Below, piece by piece: positions 1 to 14,500 of a stretch of 64,000 bases of DNA. Made by a program: the position numbers and the translations under genes. Numbering within the stretch: the stretch's first letter is position 1; every line of letters begins with the position of its first letter. This DNA is from Chaetorhynchus papuensis (Eukaryota; Chordata; Aves; Passeriformes; Rhipiduridae). The notes under the pieces were generated by a model that saw only the letters and a list, made by a program, of their open reading frames with translations, ran no database searches and had not been told where the DNA came from. The DNA lies in the NCBI GenBank assembly GCA_013396525.1, contig VWYX01000351.1:116944-180943 (forward strand), in the 5' to 3' direction.

Positions 1-1030
1 CACACCAAATTGCTGGGAATTTCTCAAGAGTTCCAGTTTTTAAAATACCTAAACTCCTTCCTAACCAAGTCTCCCATCTGGGATTGGGAATCCAGCAGGA
101 CACAGTTTGTTCCCCACCAAACTCCAAAACCTCACGTAGGTTGACACGGTCAGCACTGCATCCCTGCTCCACGTATGACATGGGGAAGGGATGTTTGCCT
201 CTCCTAGAAATCTGTTGAAATAGATTGTTTCACAATAACCTGTGGAATTTGGCAGGTATAAGATAAACAGTGACTATTCAGTTTGACCAGGGAATACTTG
301 GAGCAGCTCCTTCCTTTTCCAGGCTGTGGCATTGTGGTGTGGGTTGGTTTAACTTGTGTTTACTTCTGAGCAGGGTTATGTGGGGGCTCAGGCTCTGAAA
401 TTTGGTTTGATAGAGAGACTCTCAGGAACCCATAGCTGGTTTGGGTTACTTAACCAGAGCAGAATTTAGAATTTGGAGAGCAGTTGTATTTTGGTTGGTA
501 ATTAAACTTCTGAAGTTCCCGGGAAGCTGCACTCAGCATCAGAAAGTCAGAGTTAGCTGGAGGCTGCTGTATTAAAGCACTGTTTGGTATTTAACAGTTT
601 GAGAAGTACTTTGTGTGAGGTGAATGAGATTTTCTCCTCACTTGAACTGAAAAATAACTTAGTGCTGAGGCAGCTTTCAGCCTGATCTGATTTGCCACAT
701 GGCAAAGCATGACCAGGGAGGTGCTTTTTAATCATCAAGGAGCTGTCTGGGGAAGAAAATGGGGTTCTGAAACTCCAGGAACAGACTTTCTCCCCCTCCC
801 CCGCAAGCACTATTGATTTCTGATGTAAATTTTCTGCTCCTTGTAGCTCAGCCTTAGTTCTGTTTTTTTTAAAGAGTGACTCGTCCCTTCCTGTTGCTCA
901 AAGGTGCAGCCAGGGCAGAGCTATCGCTCAGGGCCTCATGCAGCCAGAGAGAAGGAGGAGATGCAAATACTTCCTGCTTAGCTGGGAGGACCCAGCTGGA
1001 AAAGTGCTGACTGATGGAATGGTACCTGAG

Positions 1031-1063
<33 letters not shown>

Positions 1064-2374
1064 AAAATTATCTGGGTAGAGAGGGAGCCGCGAAATCTTA
1101 CTCGGATATAAATAGGTCTAAGTGGAAACACCTACACTGCTAATGAAAGGAGCTTTTAAGAAAGGAGAACCAGCAGACTGATTTTTAAGTTTATAGCGAA
1201 ATCATCAGGGTGACGCAATGTAACTTAGTTGTGGCAGGTAAAATCTGTACATGAGGGATAAAAATGGGGTGGAATTGTGTGGCATCAGAACTTTGGCTAA
1301 ATGTGGTGCTCTGCTCTTGGGTGACACATTTCCCCTTTCTTTCCTTGTGCTGTTTGTACAGACACTGCTGAAAGCAGAGCACAATGGCAGCTTTTGGGGC
1401 AGAATGAACTGTTTTGGTAAATGCAGGAGCAATGCAAGCTGTAGAAGGAAATATATTTAAGTTGATGTGCTACAAATTAGTCATGGTTGTGTTGGCCAAA
1501 ACCAGCTGGACTCCAGGGCTTTATGAGAGGCAGGTCAGCTTGATTAAGCTGTATTTGGATTTTGTTGGTGTGGTCTGTAAAATAAAGCTGCTCATAAATG
1601 CTCACTTCTTTAAAGTGTGTCAAATATGAAGATTGCAAAATAGCCAATAATATCTGATTTATGAATGTGTAAACTGAGGCGGAGTAATGGCAACTCTCTG
1701 GCTTTTATGTTCTTAAGGATTTATGCTTCAAAAAGTATAAAAAAAGCTTGAATTGTAATCTTTGCTCTAGCAGGGCTTTGGCATTGTTTCTGTCAGAGTA
1801 AAAATTGCTATCACGGATGTGACTGTTAAGGGTTCTTAACATAGATTTGGCAAAGCTGCTGGTGCCTCGTACTGGCGGGAACAGTTGGTGGTGGAGGGGC
1901 TGTGCTGCAGAGCTCTGGAAATGTTCTTGGACTCAAAGTCACTGGCAATGACACAGTTCTCAACTGGTGAGTGGTGGAGGGCTGGTGAAGATGAGCTCAG
2001 TGTTTGTGACAAAGGTGGGAGCTAAAAGTTCCCAAGTTTCTGAAATCACTGGGACAACTTGCATGTATTTAACAAGGATTTTATTTGCACCACTTTGCAA
2101 ATGTAGTATTACAATTTTTCCAGCTGTACAATGCAGCTTCCTGCTTTAGAGCAGAGGCTGTAGCTATTAATCTGTCACTGGTTTATTTACATTCCACATG
2201 TCACAACCCGTTCTGTCTGTCCTTGCAAGGACCAGCTGCTGAGAGGTCCCTGGGTGAGGAGGACGTATGTGCAAAGGGAAAAGTGTTGTGTCAGGCTGTG
2301 GGACAGCTCAGCTGCAGGCTTTCTTTTTTCTAAAGATTTTTTTAAACTTCATTGTGATTGCCTTTCTCTCTTAG
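1..2374 (+). other. CEPT1 upstream intron (non-coding)
   Basis: This is intron sequence preceding the catalytic exon, with a 26-base poly-A run at 1033-1058. No segment resembling the CEPT1 N-terminus (RRLEEHRY or PNLIT-type helices) was found in any frame. Confidence 0.65.
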
Positions 2375-2522
2375 GCACCTCCGTGGGCATACATTGCTTG
2401 TGCTTGTGGCCTTTTCATCTACCAGTCCCTGGATGCTATAGATGGAAAACAAGCAAGAAGGACAAATAGCAGCACTCCGTTAGGAGAGCTTTTTGATCAT
2501 GGCTGTGATTCACTGTCCACAG
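2375..2522 (+). CDS. CEPT1: CEPT1 catalytic-motif exon
   Basis: The exon follows a pyrimidine-rich acceptor ending at 2374 and stops before a GTATTG donor. It translates in phase 0 from APPWAYIACACGLFIYQSLD and continues through the active-site motif, with D-G, A-R, G and the two metal-binding Asp residues of F-D-H-G-C-D all intact. It ends one base into the next Val codon. The preceding exon, which should end in the YCPTATEQ-like segment, is not in the window. Confidence 0.95.
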
Positions 2523-5500
2523 GTATTGTTGTCATTTTTAACTGAAGTAGGAGGATTAAATTTGTTTCAGGGATCAAACCTGCAGTACAATAAAAAGGCT
2601 TCTTTACTGACAAAAGGATAACTGATAGTGCTGAATGTATCACTTTCAACCAAGAAAGTCACCTTTCTTTCCATAGACAGTGCTCTGGATCAGCTGAATG
2701 TCTTCTCTTGTATTACACTGAAAACAAAACTAAGCACGTGACTAATTTAACCTGAGCCAGCGCTTCTCTGTGATGCTTTAGCAGAGTCTTGGTTCTAAAG
2801 TATTTTCTGTAAGAAGTTATCAGAATACTCTGCTATATTATTTCATATTGCCTTGATACAGAGTGATATCAAGACAGGTCTAAGCCTAAGCAGTGGGACT
2901 TTACAAGTCAGAGTTTAAGATCAGAGTTGTCCAAGTCAGTTCCTGGGTAGGTGGAGTTCATTGAGCCTGAAGTTTAACCCCGTTGGAAGAAAATTTTAAA
3001 ATAATAGAATATCCTGAGTTGCAAGGGTCCCACAAGATCATCGAGTCCAACTCCTGATTGGGTGTTTTGGGTTCCTTAAATTCTAAAGGTCTTATGCTTT
3101 AAATTTTATGAATTCTTTATCAAAGTTGTGTATGGAGAGGGTGCAGGGGAAAGCTTAGATATGTTATGCATCCTGAATGGATCCAGACCTTCGATTTTCT
3201 TAATGGCATCAGAAAAATGCAGAAAACAGGGAAAAATGTCCGGCAAATGCAGGAGAAAACCCCAAAACTTGCTGCAAGCTGCAGCTGCAGAAATCACTCA
3301 AGTCCCTTAATGGGATTGGGCATCACAGGGAATGAAAATGTAGGAGACTTAGAAATTCTTAATATTGATGACTTCTAAGAACTGATATGGATTGAAATCT
3401 GTATTGTACAGCCTGTAATTTTTCAAGTGGAAGTGTTAATCTGTTATATCTGTGAAATAACCATGCCAGGATAACCTTCCCACCGTCCCTCCTCTGGGCC
3501 CTGTTGTTAGCTTTGCTTCTGGTGAGGATCCTTACGCACATCCACCCTTTTCACACTGTGACTGATTTTCTTCTGCAGTCTTTGTGGTTTTGGGAACTTG
3601 TATTGCTGTGCAGCTGGGCACCAACCCTGACTGGATGTTCTTTTGTTGTTTTGCTGGGACATTCATGTTTTACTGCGCGCACTGGCAGACGTACGTCTCG
3701 GGGACGCTGCGCTTCGGCATGTAAGTACTTGGCTGAGAGAAAGGGAAAGGCACCCTGTTCTCCTGAATTGCACCTTGTGTGGGCATACTGCAGCTCCTCA
3801 GAGCAGTAGCAAATTGTTTATATCGATAGAGGCACACTTAGAGCTTGTGGCAGCTGTTGGATCTGTAATTATTAGTGAATGTCCCATAGTTTGTGTTAGG
3901 AGTGGTAAAATATCCTTTTGGCATGTTAGTTTAGAGCTTTTGATGTGATGTGAAGCTAAATAAGTAATGGAAAGTACCTGCTGTTTTATCCCAAGACTGG
4001 AATGCTTTGGTCAGATGGTGGTAGTCTGGCTTTAGCATTCATTAAACTCTGTCTTGATACTGCTTGATTGTGATGTGCAGTTAATTGCTAATATTAACCA
4101 TAACTCTTAAAATACATTGTATTATTTGCCATTGTGCCTCCAATTTAAAGTTCTGAATCCCTTTTGGTTAGTGCACATTGTGGTTCTGTCAATAATGGAA
4201 CCAAAATTGCAATGCTAAGGAGGTCAGGAGGTGAAATCCTGTTTCCTGCTGGATGAGGGTAGGTGGGAGGTGCAACACAAGGACTTGGTGAGCTGTGGGA
4301 TTCTCTAACCTTAATGGGGAAATAAATGTATTCTATGTTGAGAATTGATTCTGTGTTTGCATTCATAGAGTTAACAAATATATTTCAAATAAATTCACTG
4401 CAGTTTTGTTTTTTTTTTTTCCCACTGGAAACTGAAATTTGCCCTTAGTTTGTGGGATTTTGAAACAATTCTACAACAAGTACATACAAATGTCTAATAG
4501 ACTTATTTATGGTCTATAATTGCTGGTCTGTAGGTACCCAGATACTGCTAAAACAGTACAACTATGGGCCTCTTGTATATGATAGCTTTTATTGGCAGGA
4601 TGCTGTTTCAATAGTGCAGATTCTCTTGAGAAACTTCTGTGTTTCTGATCAAAAATTTAAGATGTTGGATCAGTTTTAAATGTCTCTTGGAGGAAGAAAA
4701 GAAGAAAATCTAGATTTCTGTTCCCACTCTGTCTACACTGAAGCAGATTGACTGAAACTATCCCAACTATCCCATTCTGGTACTTAAATCTTTAAAATAA
4801 GACGTGGCTCAAATATTTTTCCTGTTTTAGGAGTCACTTTCATGCTGTACCAAAGGTCTGAATGCTTTTAGCTCCCTTTGAACTTTACAGGGTCCTGATA
4901 ATCAAAGATTTCTGGTTATTGATCAAAGAGCACAAAAGCCCGACCTTGACATGTGCTTGACTTTACAGATGGAAGTATCAACCCCCTCCAGATTGCTGTT
5001 GTGCTGCAGAGAAGTGTTTGGGTCAGTGCTGGTGTTCACTGGAACATTCCTTTGTGAGGAGTCGGTATTTTGGAGACATTTTTCAGCAAATTAGATTTTT
5101 CTGCCTGGCCTTGTAAGAATGTGGTGACTTCATATGTAGCTAATTCAGAGCAGGCAATAAGCACCTAAATGTGTGTATCATTAATTTAGATAACACAGCA
5201 CTGTATAGTAAACACATTTGTTCCTTCTTTTGCCCTGTGTCACAAGGTTAGTAGACTGTTATAAGCTGATGTTCATTTTAATGCAAAACCCATGAGACTA
5301 TTTATCCAGTTAACAGATTCTGACTGTTTGACACTTTTTTAATGAAGCTTTTGTTTCACTAATCTAAAACTGAAAAAAAGGTATTTTATCAACCCTTTCA
5401 GATTCACTGGAGTGCACAGACTTAGGTATCCTTAATCCTGAATAAGTGGGATCAGAGACAGCTGTTGAAAGGACCCAAAAAGATCCTTGTGCACAGGAAC

Positions 5501-8500
5501 TTTTTCCTGTCTGTGTATCACTTGTAGTGACTCTCAGAAATCCTTGGAGATGGTGTAGTAGTGATGTTTTGGGGAATGTGATGGTGTTTTTGACTTGCCT
5601 TGATTCCGAGGCAGCAGGAAAGAGCAGATGGTTATCACTTACTCTGTTTGTGATGAGGTATGTCCAAGAAATTGTATTTCAGTGCAGAGAGAACTTGATA
5701 ATCAAATGGCTTGGAGAAGAGCAGAAGGTGCTAAAAGGAGAGACTGTATTTCACTCCTTCCACACAGGCCTGAAATGGTCAGTTATAGAGTCAGCCTGGC
5801 TTGCTGGAAAAGTCTGTCTTAAAAAAACCAGAACAATTAGTGTGTCAAACGAAGCGTGTGCTTGTGGAACAGTGTGTGGTTTGTAAATGGGGAAGGGTCT
5901 GGAGCCCCAGGAGCGGCTGAGGGAGCTGGGAAAGGGGCTCAGCCTGGAGCAAAGGAGGCTCAGGGGGGACCTTGTGGCTCTGCACAACTCCCTGACAGGA
6001 GGGGGCAGCCNNNNNNNNNNNNNNNNNNNNNNNNNNNNNNNNNNNNNNNNNNNNNNNNNNNNNNNNNNNNNNNNNNNNNNNNNNNNNNNNNNNNNNNNNN
6101 NNNNNNNNNNNNNNNNNNNNNNNNNNNNNNNNNNNNNNNNNNNNNNNNNNNNNNNNNNNNNNNNNNNNNNNNNNNNNNNNNNNNNNNNNNNNNNNNNNNN
6201 NNNNNNNNNNNNNNNNNNNNNNNNNNNNNNNNNNNNNNNNNNNNNNNNNNNNNNNNNNNNNNNNNNNNNNNNNNNNNNNNNNNNNNNNNNNNNNNNNNNN
6301 NNNNNNNNNNNNNNNNNNNNNNNNNNNNNNNNNNNNNNNNNNNNNNNNNNNNNNNNNNNNNNNNNNNNNNNNNNNNNNNNNNNNNNNNNNNNNNNNNNNN
6401 NNNNNNNNNNNNNNNNNNNNNNNNNNNNNNNNNNNNNNNNNNNNNNNNNNNNNNNNNNNNNNNNNNNNNNNNNNNNNNNNNNNNNNNNNNNNNNNNNNNN
6501 NNNNNNNNNNNNNNNNNNNNNNNNNNNNNNNNNNNNNNNNGTCCCTGTGCTACTTCAGGATTTAGAATAATCAGTTGAGTCAATAAGGTCCGGTGATCTG
6601 TCTCCATCTTCAAATGATCACATAATTCCATTACATCCTGGCAAACACTGCACTCTTCAAAAAGCAACTGGTGTTGGTTGAATAGCTCAAATAAATAGCT
6701 AGAGGTCAGTATTGCTTAAAAATTCCCCAGGAGGAAGCAGGAAGTGTCTCAAGGCAAGTGGGGCAGGTTCCAGGATAGTCACTGTAATGAAACCAGCAGT
6801 GCAAAGGCAGCAGGAAGCAGCAGGGATAGAGGTAAATGCAGAAGTTTTAAACACCTGATCTGGGAATGATCTTATGGAAGAACAGGAATATTTGGCACAC
6901 TTGAAAAAGAAAAATGTGATTTTTAATAGCAGAGAGACACTCTGTATTGAAACAGCCCCGATGATGACTTGGTTCTCCTGACCTGATTTCCAGCACAGGA
7001 ACTGGTTTGCCTGGGTTGTGGATTTGCTGTGCTGCAGCACAGGATGAGCTGAGTCCTGTATTGGGGCAGCTGTGCCATCACTGGGGCACCTCTGCTTTGG
7101 AAACAGAGAATTTTTTCCTGCATATCCCAAAAATCAAACTGGCAAGACCCAATGGACTTCCTTGTGTCCTTGTGGATGCAGATCTGTTACTTCAGAAACA
7201 TGCTGCAGAAAACAGATCATTAGGGAGTACAGTGCACAAATCCTGAAAGGATTTTCCTGATGTTATCTGGAGCCCAGGTGTGATCATCTGGTTCTTCCCC
7301 AGTCCAGGGTTATCCCACTTGGATTCAGTAGCGGTCCTGGTCCCTGCAGGAAGTGCAGGAGGAGAAGCGGGTGTGTGCAGGCTCATGGTGTTTCCAGCTG
7401 CACAAGGTCAGAGCACAGCCTGACTGCAGGGGCTGTCCCACACCCAGGGGGTCGGAGCCATCCATCCCTGTCTGTCAGAGCTGGATTCTGCAGCGCAGCT
7501 CAGAATCATGGAATAGGTTGGGTGGGAAGGGACCTTAAACTCATCCAGTTCCACCCCTGCCATGGGCAGGGACACCTTTCAGTTAGCCCAGGTTGCTCCA
7601 AGCCCCGTCCAACCTGGCCTTGGACACTGCCAGGCATTAGGCAGCCACAGCTTCTCTGGACAACCTGTGCCAGGGCCTCCCCACCCTCACAGGGAAGAAT
7701 TTCTCTTCCACCTAACCCTGCCTTCTGCCAGTGGGAAGCCATTCTCCCTTGTCCAGCCTGGGTGTTTTCTTGAGAGATATGAGACACAAACTGCTCGGGT
7801 AAAGTCCTGGTGTACTTGTTTGTGATGGCAGTGCTGGAGGTGCTGAACCATATTGAAAAAACCCAGTGGGCACTGAACACTCAAGGGTCCGTCCAGAGAC
7901 ATGAGTGTGCTGCTGTACCATGGTCTCCAGCATTTCTCCTACAACTTACTGCATTATCTGGTTTATTCCAACCTTTTAAAATGGAAATACTACAAGTTGA
8001 TGATGGTAGGAATTATAGCTGTGTATATATGTGTAAATATAGACACAGTGAGATGGAAATTAGTTTCCAAGGAGGCTTCACAAAGGCATATCATAAATAT
8101 GAGAGGAAGAATCAGTTTTTACCAGCTTTCATATAACTGAAAAGTTAAAAATGGTTACTTTGCTGTTTGAATAATAATCCCCAGAGAAAGCAGAAGAATT
8201 TGGGCTGCTGAACAAAACAGCCTTTCTTGAGGAGAGTTTGAGAATTTGGGGGAACATTCCTGTTCAGTGACTCTGGAGCAGCTGTACAGGCCCAAGAGCC
8301 TGTGGGATAATGAGTTGGTTCAGGAAGGGGGAAAGGTTGGGTTGGTTCACCTGAGCCCTGTCACCACTCCTGCCACTAAGGTCCAAAGGAGAGGTGGGGA
8401 AATGAGGCTGGATTTCAGAAAGCAGCTAAGCCAACCTTCCTCTTCAGCCTTGGCAGAGGAGGAGTTGGTGTTTTGTCTTGGATAGACAATGCACACCAAA

Positions 8501-11500
8501 CACTGAAATACAGGGATGGAAACCTTCCAAGTCAGAGTTTAGCACATTGAGTTCTTGCTCCTGGGGAACAGCCTCAGGATCTCCACTCCGAGATAAGGCA
8601 ATAATCCCCATGTTTGCAGAGCTTAAAGCTTTCCATCTTAGGAGTTTTTCCAGAAGTTTTCTTGGAGAACTTTTACACCCAGGTTATTTACAGAGGAGAG
8701 TCTGAGGCTAAGTAGAGCCTCTGTTGATGTCAGGGGGTGTTGGGTTCTCTGTGCTTGCAAGCAGGACGTGTTGAAGTGTCTTTGTGGTGGGTGTGAAGTT
8801 TGGTGCTGGTAACCTGCACCTCCTGCTCCCTCAGTCGCACTGGCAGCATCACAGAAACCTGTGCAGCTGCTGAGGGCTCATGGAAGAGGTGGGGGGGGGG
8901 GTTTCCACATCCTCCTCCTCTTCCCTCCCACAAGTCCCTTAACAGCATTTTCGGCCACGATTCCATTGGTCACGTGTGGAGATGCTGCTCCTGATTGTTC
9001 TGATAAATCCTTGGAGTTCTCACTGCTCTGTGAAATAATGAACTTCAACATAACAGGCACATGGCTATTGCCTGACCTGTGCAACTTCTATTTAACTCTG
9101 TGAGCAGCAGAAGGCAAAAATTACATATTGGAGGTGTGTTATAACAAGGAAAGGGGCTTATGGCTCATTTTTAATACTATTTTCCCCTCAATATGAATTT
9201 CCTGGTGCTGGAAAGAATTCTAATTCATGTTCTCATTTTTTCTGTACAGTTTGCTTTATTCATGCTATTGTATTTCATTGCATCCAAGTGAAACTGCTGG
9301 ATTGGAATGAGTTAGGATAAAGCTCTAATAACTTTATAACTAAGCATTTGCACTTCTAGCATGTGACTCTCAGCCTTTCTTTCTCTTGTGTTCTGATAGT
9401 GAACATTCTTTTCTTGCTGCTATGGTTCCATTAAGAAAACAGTCCTTTTGTCTCCTGCTCAGATTCCCAGTTCATTGCCCAGCCTTAGTAATCCCACTTG
9501 CACACTCAATAGATATGGACAAGACAGATGGAAGAATCATCATTTTTCAGACCAGAGCATTAACTGGTAGATGGATCCCTGTGAGTTTTCCAGCCCTGTA
9601 ACTTCTGTTTTCTGTTGAGGCAGGAGTGTTTTTCTTGTCTGCTGTGATTTGGGACTTTTTCATGAAGTTGTGTGTGCTGGAGAGGAGGGGGAGGATGGTG
9701 CACAAACCTCCCGCATAGTTTCATACAGCCTTAAAAAGCTGTATTAGATCAGCTGTATTGCTAGTGATTGACTTGATTTCAGGGCCATCTCTAGTGTAAG
9801 TGTCTGTTTCCTGTTGTCGTTGGATCATTTTCTCAGGAAATCTCTCCATTTGAATTCAGTTTGGGTTCCCTGTTAGCACGAGGAAGGGACTGACTGCAGC
9901 TGTCTCTGAGCCCTGAGCCAGTGGTGGCTCTCGAATTGTCTAATGACTTGTTTAGTCAAACAGGGCCTTTTAAGAATTGCTCATGGAATACACTCAATAA
10001 ATTAGCACTGACAAGAGAACATTCTGGATGCAGCACTAATCCCCTGTGTGTTAATTGGCTCCAGACTCAGCAGCCTGACAGGGTTCCCAGCAGAGCAGGC
10101 GCAGGGATTGTCAGTGCCAGCATCTCTGTGGAGTGAAGCACATGTTGAGGTCGATGCCCCTTCTTAAACTTCCCAGATGATGATTAAAAAATTGATCCAT
10201 GTCTGAATTACAAATATCACCTAAAATAACATAGGAGAAAAGGAATAGAAACTGCAGCTGTTGTAAAGCACCAAAGTAGCTGTGGAGTTTGGACATGGGG
10301 CTTTCTCTTCCTGTGTTCCGTAAAATACCAACTAACTGTTACCTCTCCCAGCTATTTACTGTGCTATGTGCTGTGATAATTAAACAGAAAATGCTTATCA
10401 GGCTGGACTTCAGTGGCCCCTCTCCTCAGGCCTGGGGTCTGCACATCATCGCTGCACCTGAGCCCTGGCAGTGGGGCCACAATGACCTTTCTGTGCTGCC
10501 CATTTTTGATCCCTTGGCATGGTGGGTGTCTGTTCCAGCATACTCTGATAAGTGCAGCAGTAAACAGGAGCTGTGTTCTGGCTGAACCTGCTGCTGCTGA
10601 ATTATTTTCTTTTTAAACTAGATGGTTTGATTCTTTTAAAATTTGATCCCATTTTAAAATCCTTTTGTTATAGTAAAATGCAGATTTATGGCACTGTATT
10701 GGGAGAAAGGGTGGTTTCTATGGCTCTGTTGGCTTCAGCATATTTTTTTATCCCTTTCTGTCAGGGGTGAAAAGTAATTATATACAGAATGGAGTGCGAT
10801 TACCCCTGAGCAGGGGTCTAGAGCTCACTTCTTGGAGCATCATTTGCCATGGAGCTGCAAAGGAAGGAAGTTAGAACTTCTTCTTCCTTTCCCTCAGAGG
10901 TGTCAAACTGAAATACAATCTGCATTTCTGCTCCACTGAAACATGCAGGAGCATCTTCAGCTAAAGAATTCATATATTCAGTGTCATTTGGAGACATGAA
11001 CATGAGGTCAGGAGATGAGAGTCCTGGATTGTTCTTGGTTATGGATTGTATTCACCGTGACTCAGAGCAAGGAATTTCATTTATTCCCTCATGCACACAG
11101 CAAATGATTGTTTTTCCTCATGTGTTGGAGTGCCACGGTAAAACTGTAAATTGCAGAAGTTCTAAATGAAGATTTAAATGTGTAAAATACTATGCAGGTT
11201 AGAATGGTTTTGTTAATTCATTAATACTCCTGGGTTTTGTGGTTGTTAATCGCTCCCCTGACCTGCCCTTTGAATCGTCCTGACCCTGACTGAAGATGTT
11301 TTAATGGCTCCCCTTCAGAGGAGTGCTCAGGAAAATGTTCTGAACTGTTTCTCTCCCTCACATGTAGATTTGATGTGACAGAGTCCATGCTCTGCACAGT
11401 AGCAATCCAGCTCCTCACGGGAACGCTGGGGCCCTGGTTCTGGAATTACACGGTAAAGCCTTAACCTGGCAGCGGCATGGACTGAGCAGGGCAGCACCTT

Positions 11501-14500
11501 TGTCATGCACTGCTCTGAAAAGCAGCTTCTCCAGGGGATTTCACCAATGCATTTGTATTTAACACAAGGAGGAAAAATTTGATTTAACTGGAAACAAATT
11601 TTTTTGAAAGCATCACATTTTACTTGAAACCAAAGCAAAACCTGCCTGTTCAGGAAAAGTTTGATATAAGCTTTTTTATCTTATCACAGCTTTGGCTTCA
11701 CCTAAAAGCCAAGCAGGGCTGTGGAAGCAGCTCTAAGTGTCGGTGTAGAATAATGTTATTGGAACTACTTCTTAAAGAAACTTCTTTTGTTGCTGCCATT
11801 TCAATACCTTTCCACCAAAAAAAAGAGAATTTCTTGGCTCTTTCAGGGAACTGTGTTTTGTGTAATAACTTTAAAAGTCACCAGTTAGTGGTTAAAAATG
11901 TCTGGTTTAAGCTGTGCTGCTTGATCCCTGTACTTGTAGCTTCATGAAGAAGTAACTTCCTTTCCTGCTTGTCTTTATTTTCAAAATGCTTTTCCTTATG
12001 TCTATGCTAAATAAATCCTTCTCCCCTCTAGTTTGCTGGCCTTAAAAAGGACTTTCTCTTCCTTATTTTGCCCTTTTTTTTGGTTTGTTTGTTTGTTTGT
12101 TTTTGTTTTCTTGTATGTGGGTGATAAAATGTTGTCATTAAAAGTGATTGCGTTAGATTCCTTGAAATATCTCATAGATTATGATTATCATTGATGGACT
12201 TTTAGCCTGGACATTTTTCTGATATATTTGAGGATATAAGAATAGCTTTTTGATCTCTTTCTTAGAAATGCATCCGATGTTAAATAAAAGTGAGGTTATT
12301 TTTTTGATGGTTGGTTTACATACCCATTGTTAAACCTGTGTTGATGCTAATTATTTCCTAATGTTTTTTCATGTAGTAGCTCAGCAAAATCTCTGCTTTC
12401 AGGAGGTTATTTAGGAAGATGACTTCCCAGCTCTGCTTTAGATGCAGCACCATCAGCAATCTGGTAAATCCTGATGTGTCTCCAGATGACCCTGGGAGCT
12501 GGGTGGCTCTGAAGGGAGTCAGGTGGCATCAGTGACATAATTTTTAAAATACTTTGTTCATAATCTATGAAAGGCTGGAAATAGAGTCAGGAAATGGTAA
12601 TTTAGCAAGCAGTAATCCAAAGGAAGGAAGAGCTTAAGTCAAGATTTTAGCCTGTGATATCAACATCTCATCTGACCAAGGAGTCGCTTCGGGCGGAAAA
12701 AATTATCAAATCACGTCATTCTGAAACACTCAGAGTTCTGAAATCATTCCCTGGTGTGATAGCTGTGGGGTGGAAATAACTCAGATTGGGTGATAAAAGG
12801 AATTTGTTTGAACTGGATGGTGACAATTTGCCATGGGATGGGAGAGGGGAAGGGCAGGTGCAGAGGACCTGGAGCTGCCAGAGATGTCCATCTGCAGTAC
12901 CCCTTGGGAAAGGAGGCCTTTGCCATCCCAGGAGATACTGGTGACACTGGTTTTACAGCCAGCTTTGGAGTGAGGTGTGAGGTGATGGGCCAGGCAGGGC
13001 ATTTTCATAGAATCCCAGGATGGTTTGGTTTAGAGGAACCTTAAAGCCCATCCCATTCCATCCCCTGCCATGGGCAGGGACACCTTCCACTAGCCCAGAG
13101 TGCTCCAAGCCCCATCCAACCTGGCCTTGGACACTTCCAGGGATCCAGGGGCAGCCACAGCTTCTCTGGGCACCCTGTGCCAGGGCCTCCCCACCCTCAC
13201 AAGGAGGAACTGAGGAACTTCTTCCCAATATCTCATCTATCCCTGCCCTCTGGCAGTGGGAAGCCACTTCCCCTTTGTCCTGTCCCTCAGGCTTTTGTCA
13301 CTGGCTCCTGAGACAGAACTCCAGGTGTTGCCTGTGACAAGTCCTCTCACACAACTATTTTAACCCAATTTTAGGCACAGATTTACAAGGTAGAGTTTAA
13401 AATCTATTTAAATTCTGGCATGAGTCATTCATTTCAGATGCCTTCTGGCTTCTTTAGTTTTAGTCTTAACTCATAACTAAAGATGCTGCTGCTTCCAAGT
13501 ATTTTACTCGGGCACACCAAGCATCAGTCACTTATTTACACACTCAGAGGTCAGGCAGAAGAGATTTTTAGTTCAGTATTGTGCATCTCAGATGGGTAAG
13601 CTACAGAAAATGCATATTCATACTCTGGCTGTTTCATGTGACAAATGTTTGTACTGAGAAAATACAGTAATATAACCCTGTCTTGAAAATACTACAGGAG
13701 CTGGGACAGTATGAAGTGAATGACTTCAAATTCTTGCAGCACAGCTAAACCTTGCACTTGCTGGGCAGGAAGGTTTTATGTTTACCAAGGAGGGGAAAAA
13801 GTCTTTCATTGTAACTGAAGTTTGCTTATCCCTGTAGCCTATGGGGAAATTATTTAGAAGAGCCTGAAGGCTTAAAAAACTGGAAAATAAAAACATTTTG
13901 GGAATCAAAATAAGTTTACTCCATTATTGCCCACATTCACACTTGAAGTGCCAGAGTTTCAGCCCTGCCTCCTTCTCCCTGCAGCTCTGCAGTGTCACCC
14001 TGCAGTTCTTGTACTGATGGAATGTGACTTTGGTTTGGAGCACTTTGCCTTGGTGATTTTTCAAATACCAGAATTGGGCTGTTTTAATACAGTTTGACAC
14101 AATGATATAAAGAATTTCAAATAAAGGTGTTGGGGATGATTCAAACTGGAGTCTGCTCAGCCTTTTTATAGGAAACAAAATGTTAAAATAATAATGTTCC
14201 TGACAATATTTGGCCACGAAAGGTATTAGAGGGATGGAAACCTCCGATGAAGAAAGGCTGGGAGAGCTGGGGATGTTCAGCCTGCAAAAGGGAAGGATCT
14301 AGGGAGACCTTAGAGCCCCTTCCACTGCCTAAAGAGCTGGAGAGGGACTTTGGACGAGGGATGGAGGGCCAGGGACAAGGGGGAATGGCTTCCCACTGCT
14401 GGAGTGCAGGGTTAGATGGGATATTGGGAAAGAATTGTTCCCTGTGAGAGTGGGGAGGCCCTGGCGCAGGGTGCCCAGAAAAGCTGTGGCTGCCCCATCC

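Larger units (their letters stand above)
3721..11367 (+). other. CEPT1 intron 3 region (non-coding)
   Basis: About 7.6 kb between the FYCAHWQTYV exon and the first of the paired exons. It contains one CR1-like piece running into an assembly gap (5887-6010), a second CR1 copy (7500-7775) and otherwise AT-rich unique sequence. I saw no further conserved coding segment and no third copy of the 85-nt exon. Confidence 0.7.

Noticed and set aside
5856..6667. Three frames of 227-240 codons
   Set aside because: Most of their length is unknown bases (Ns) of the assembly gap.
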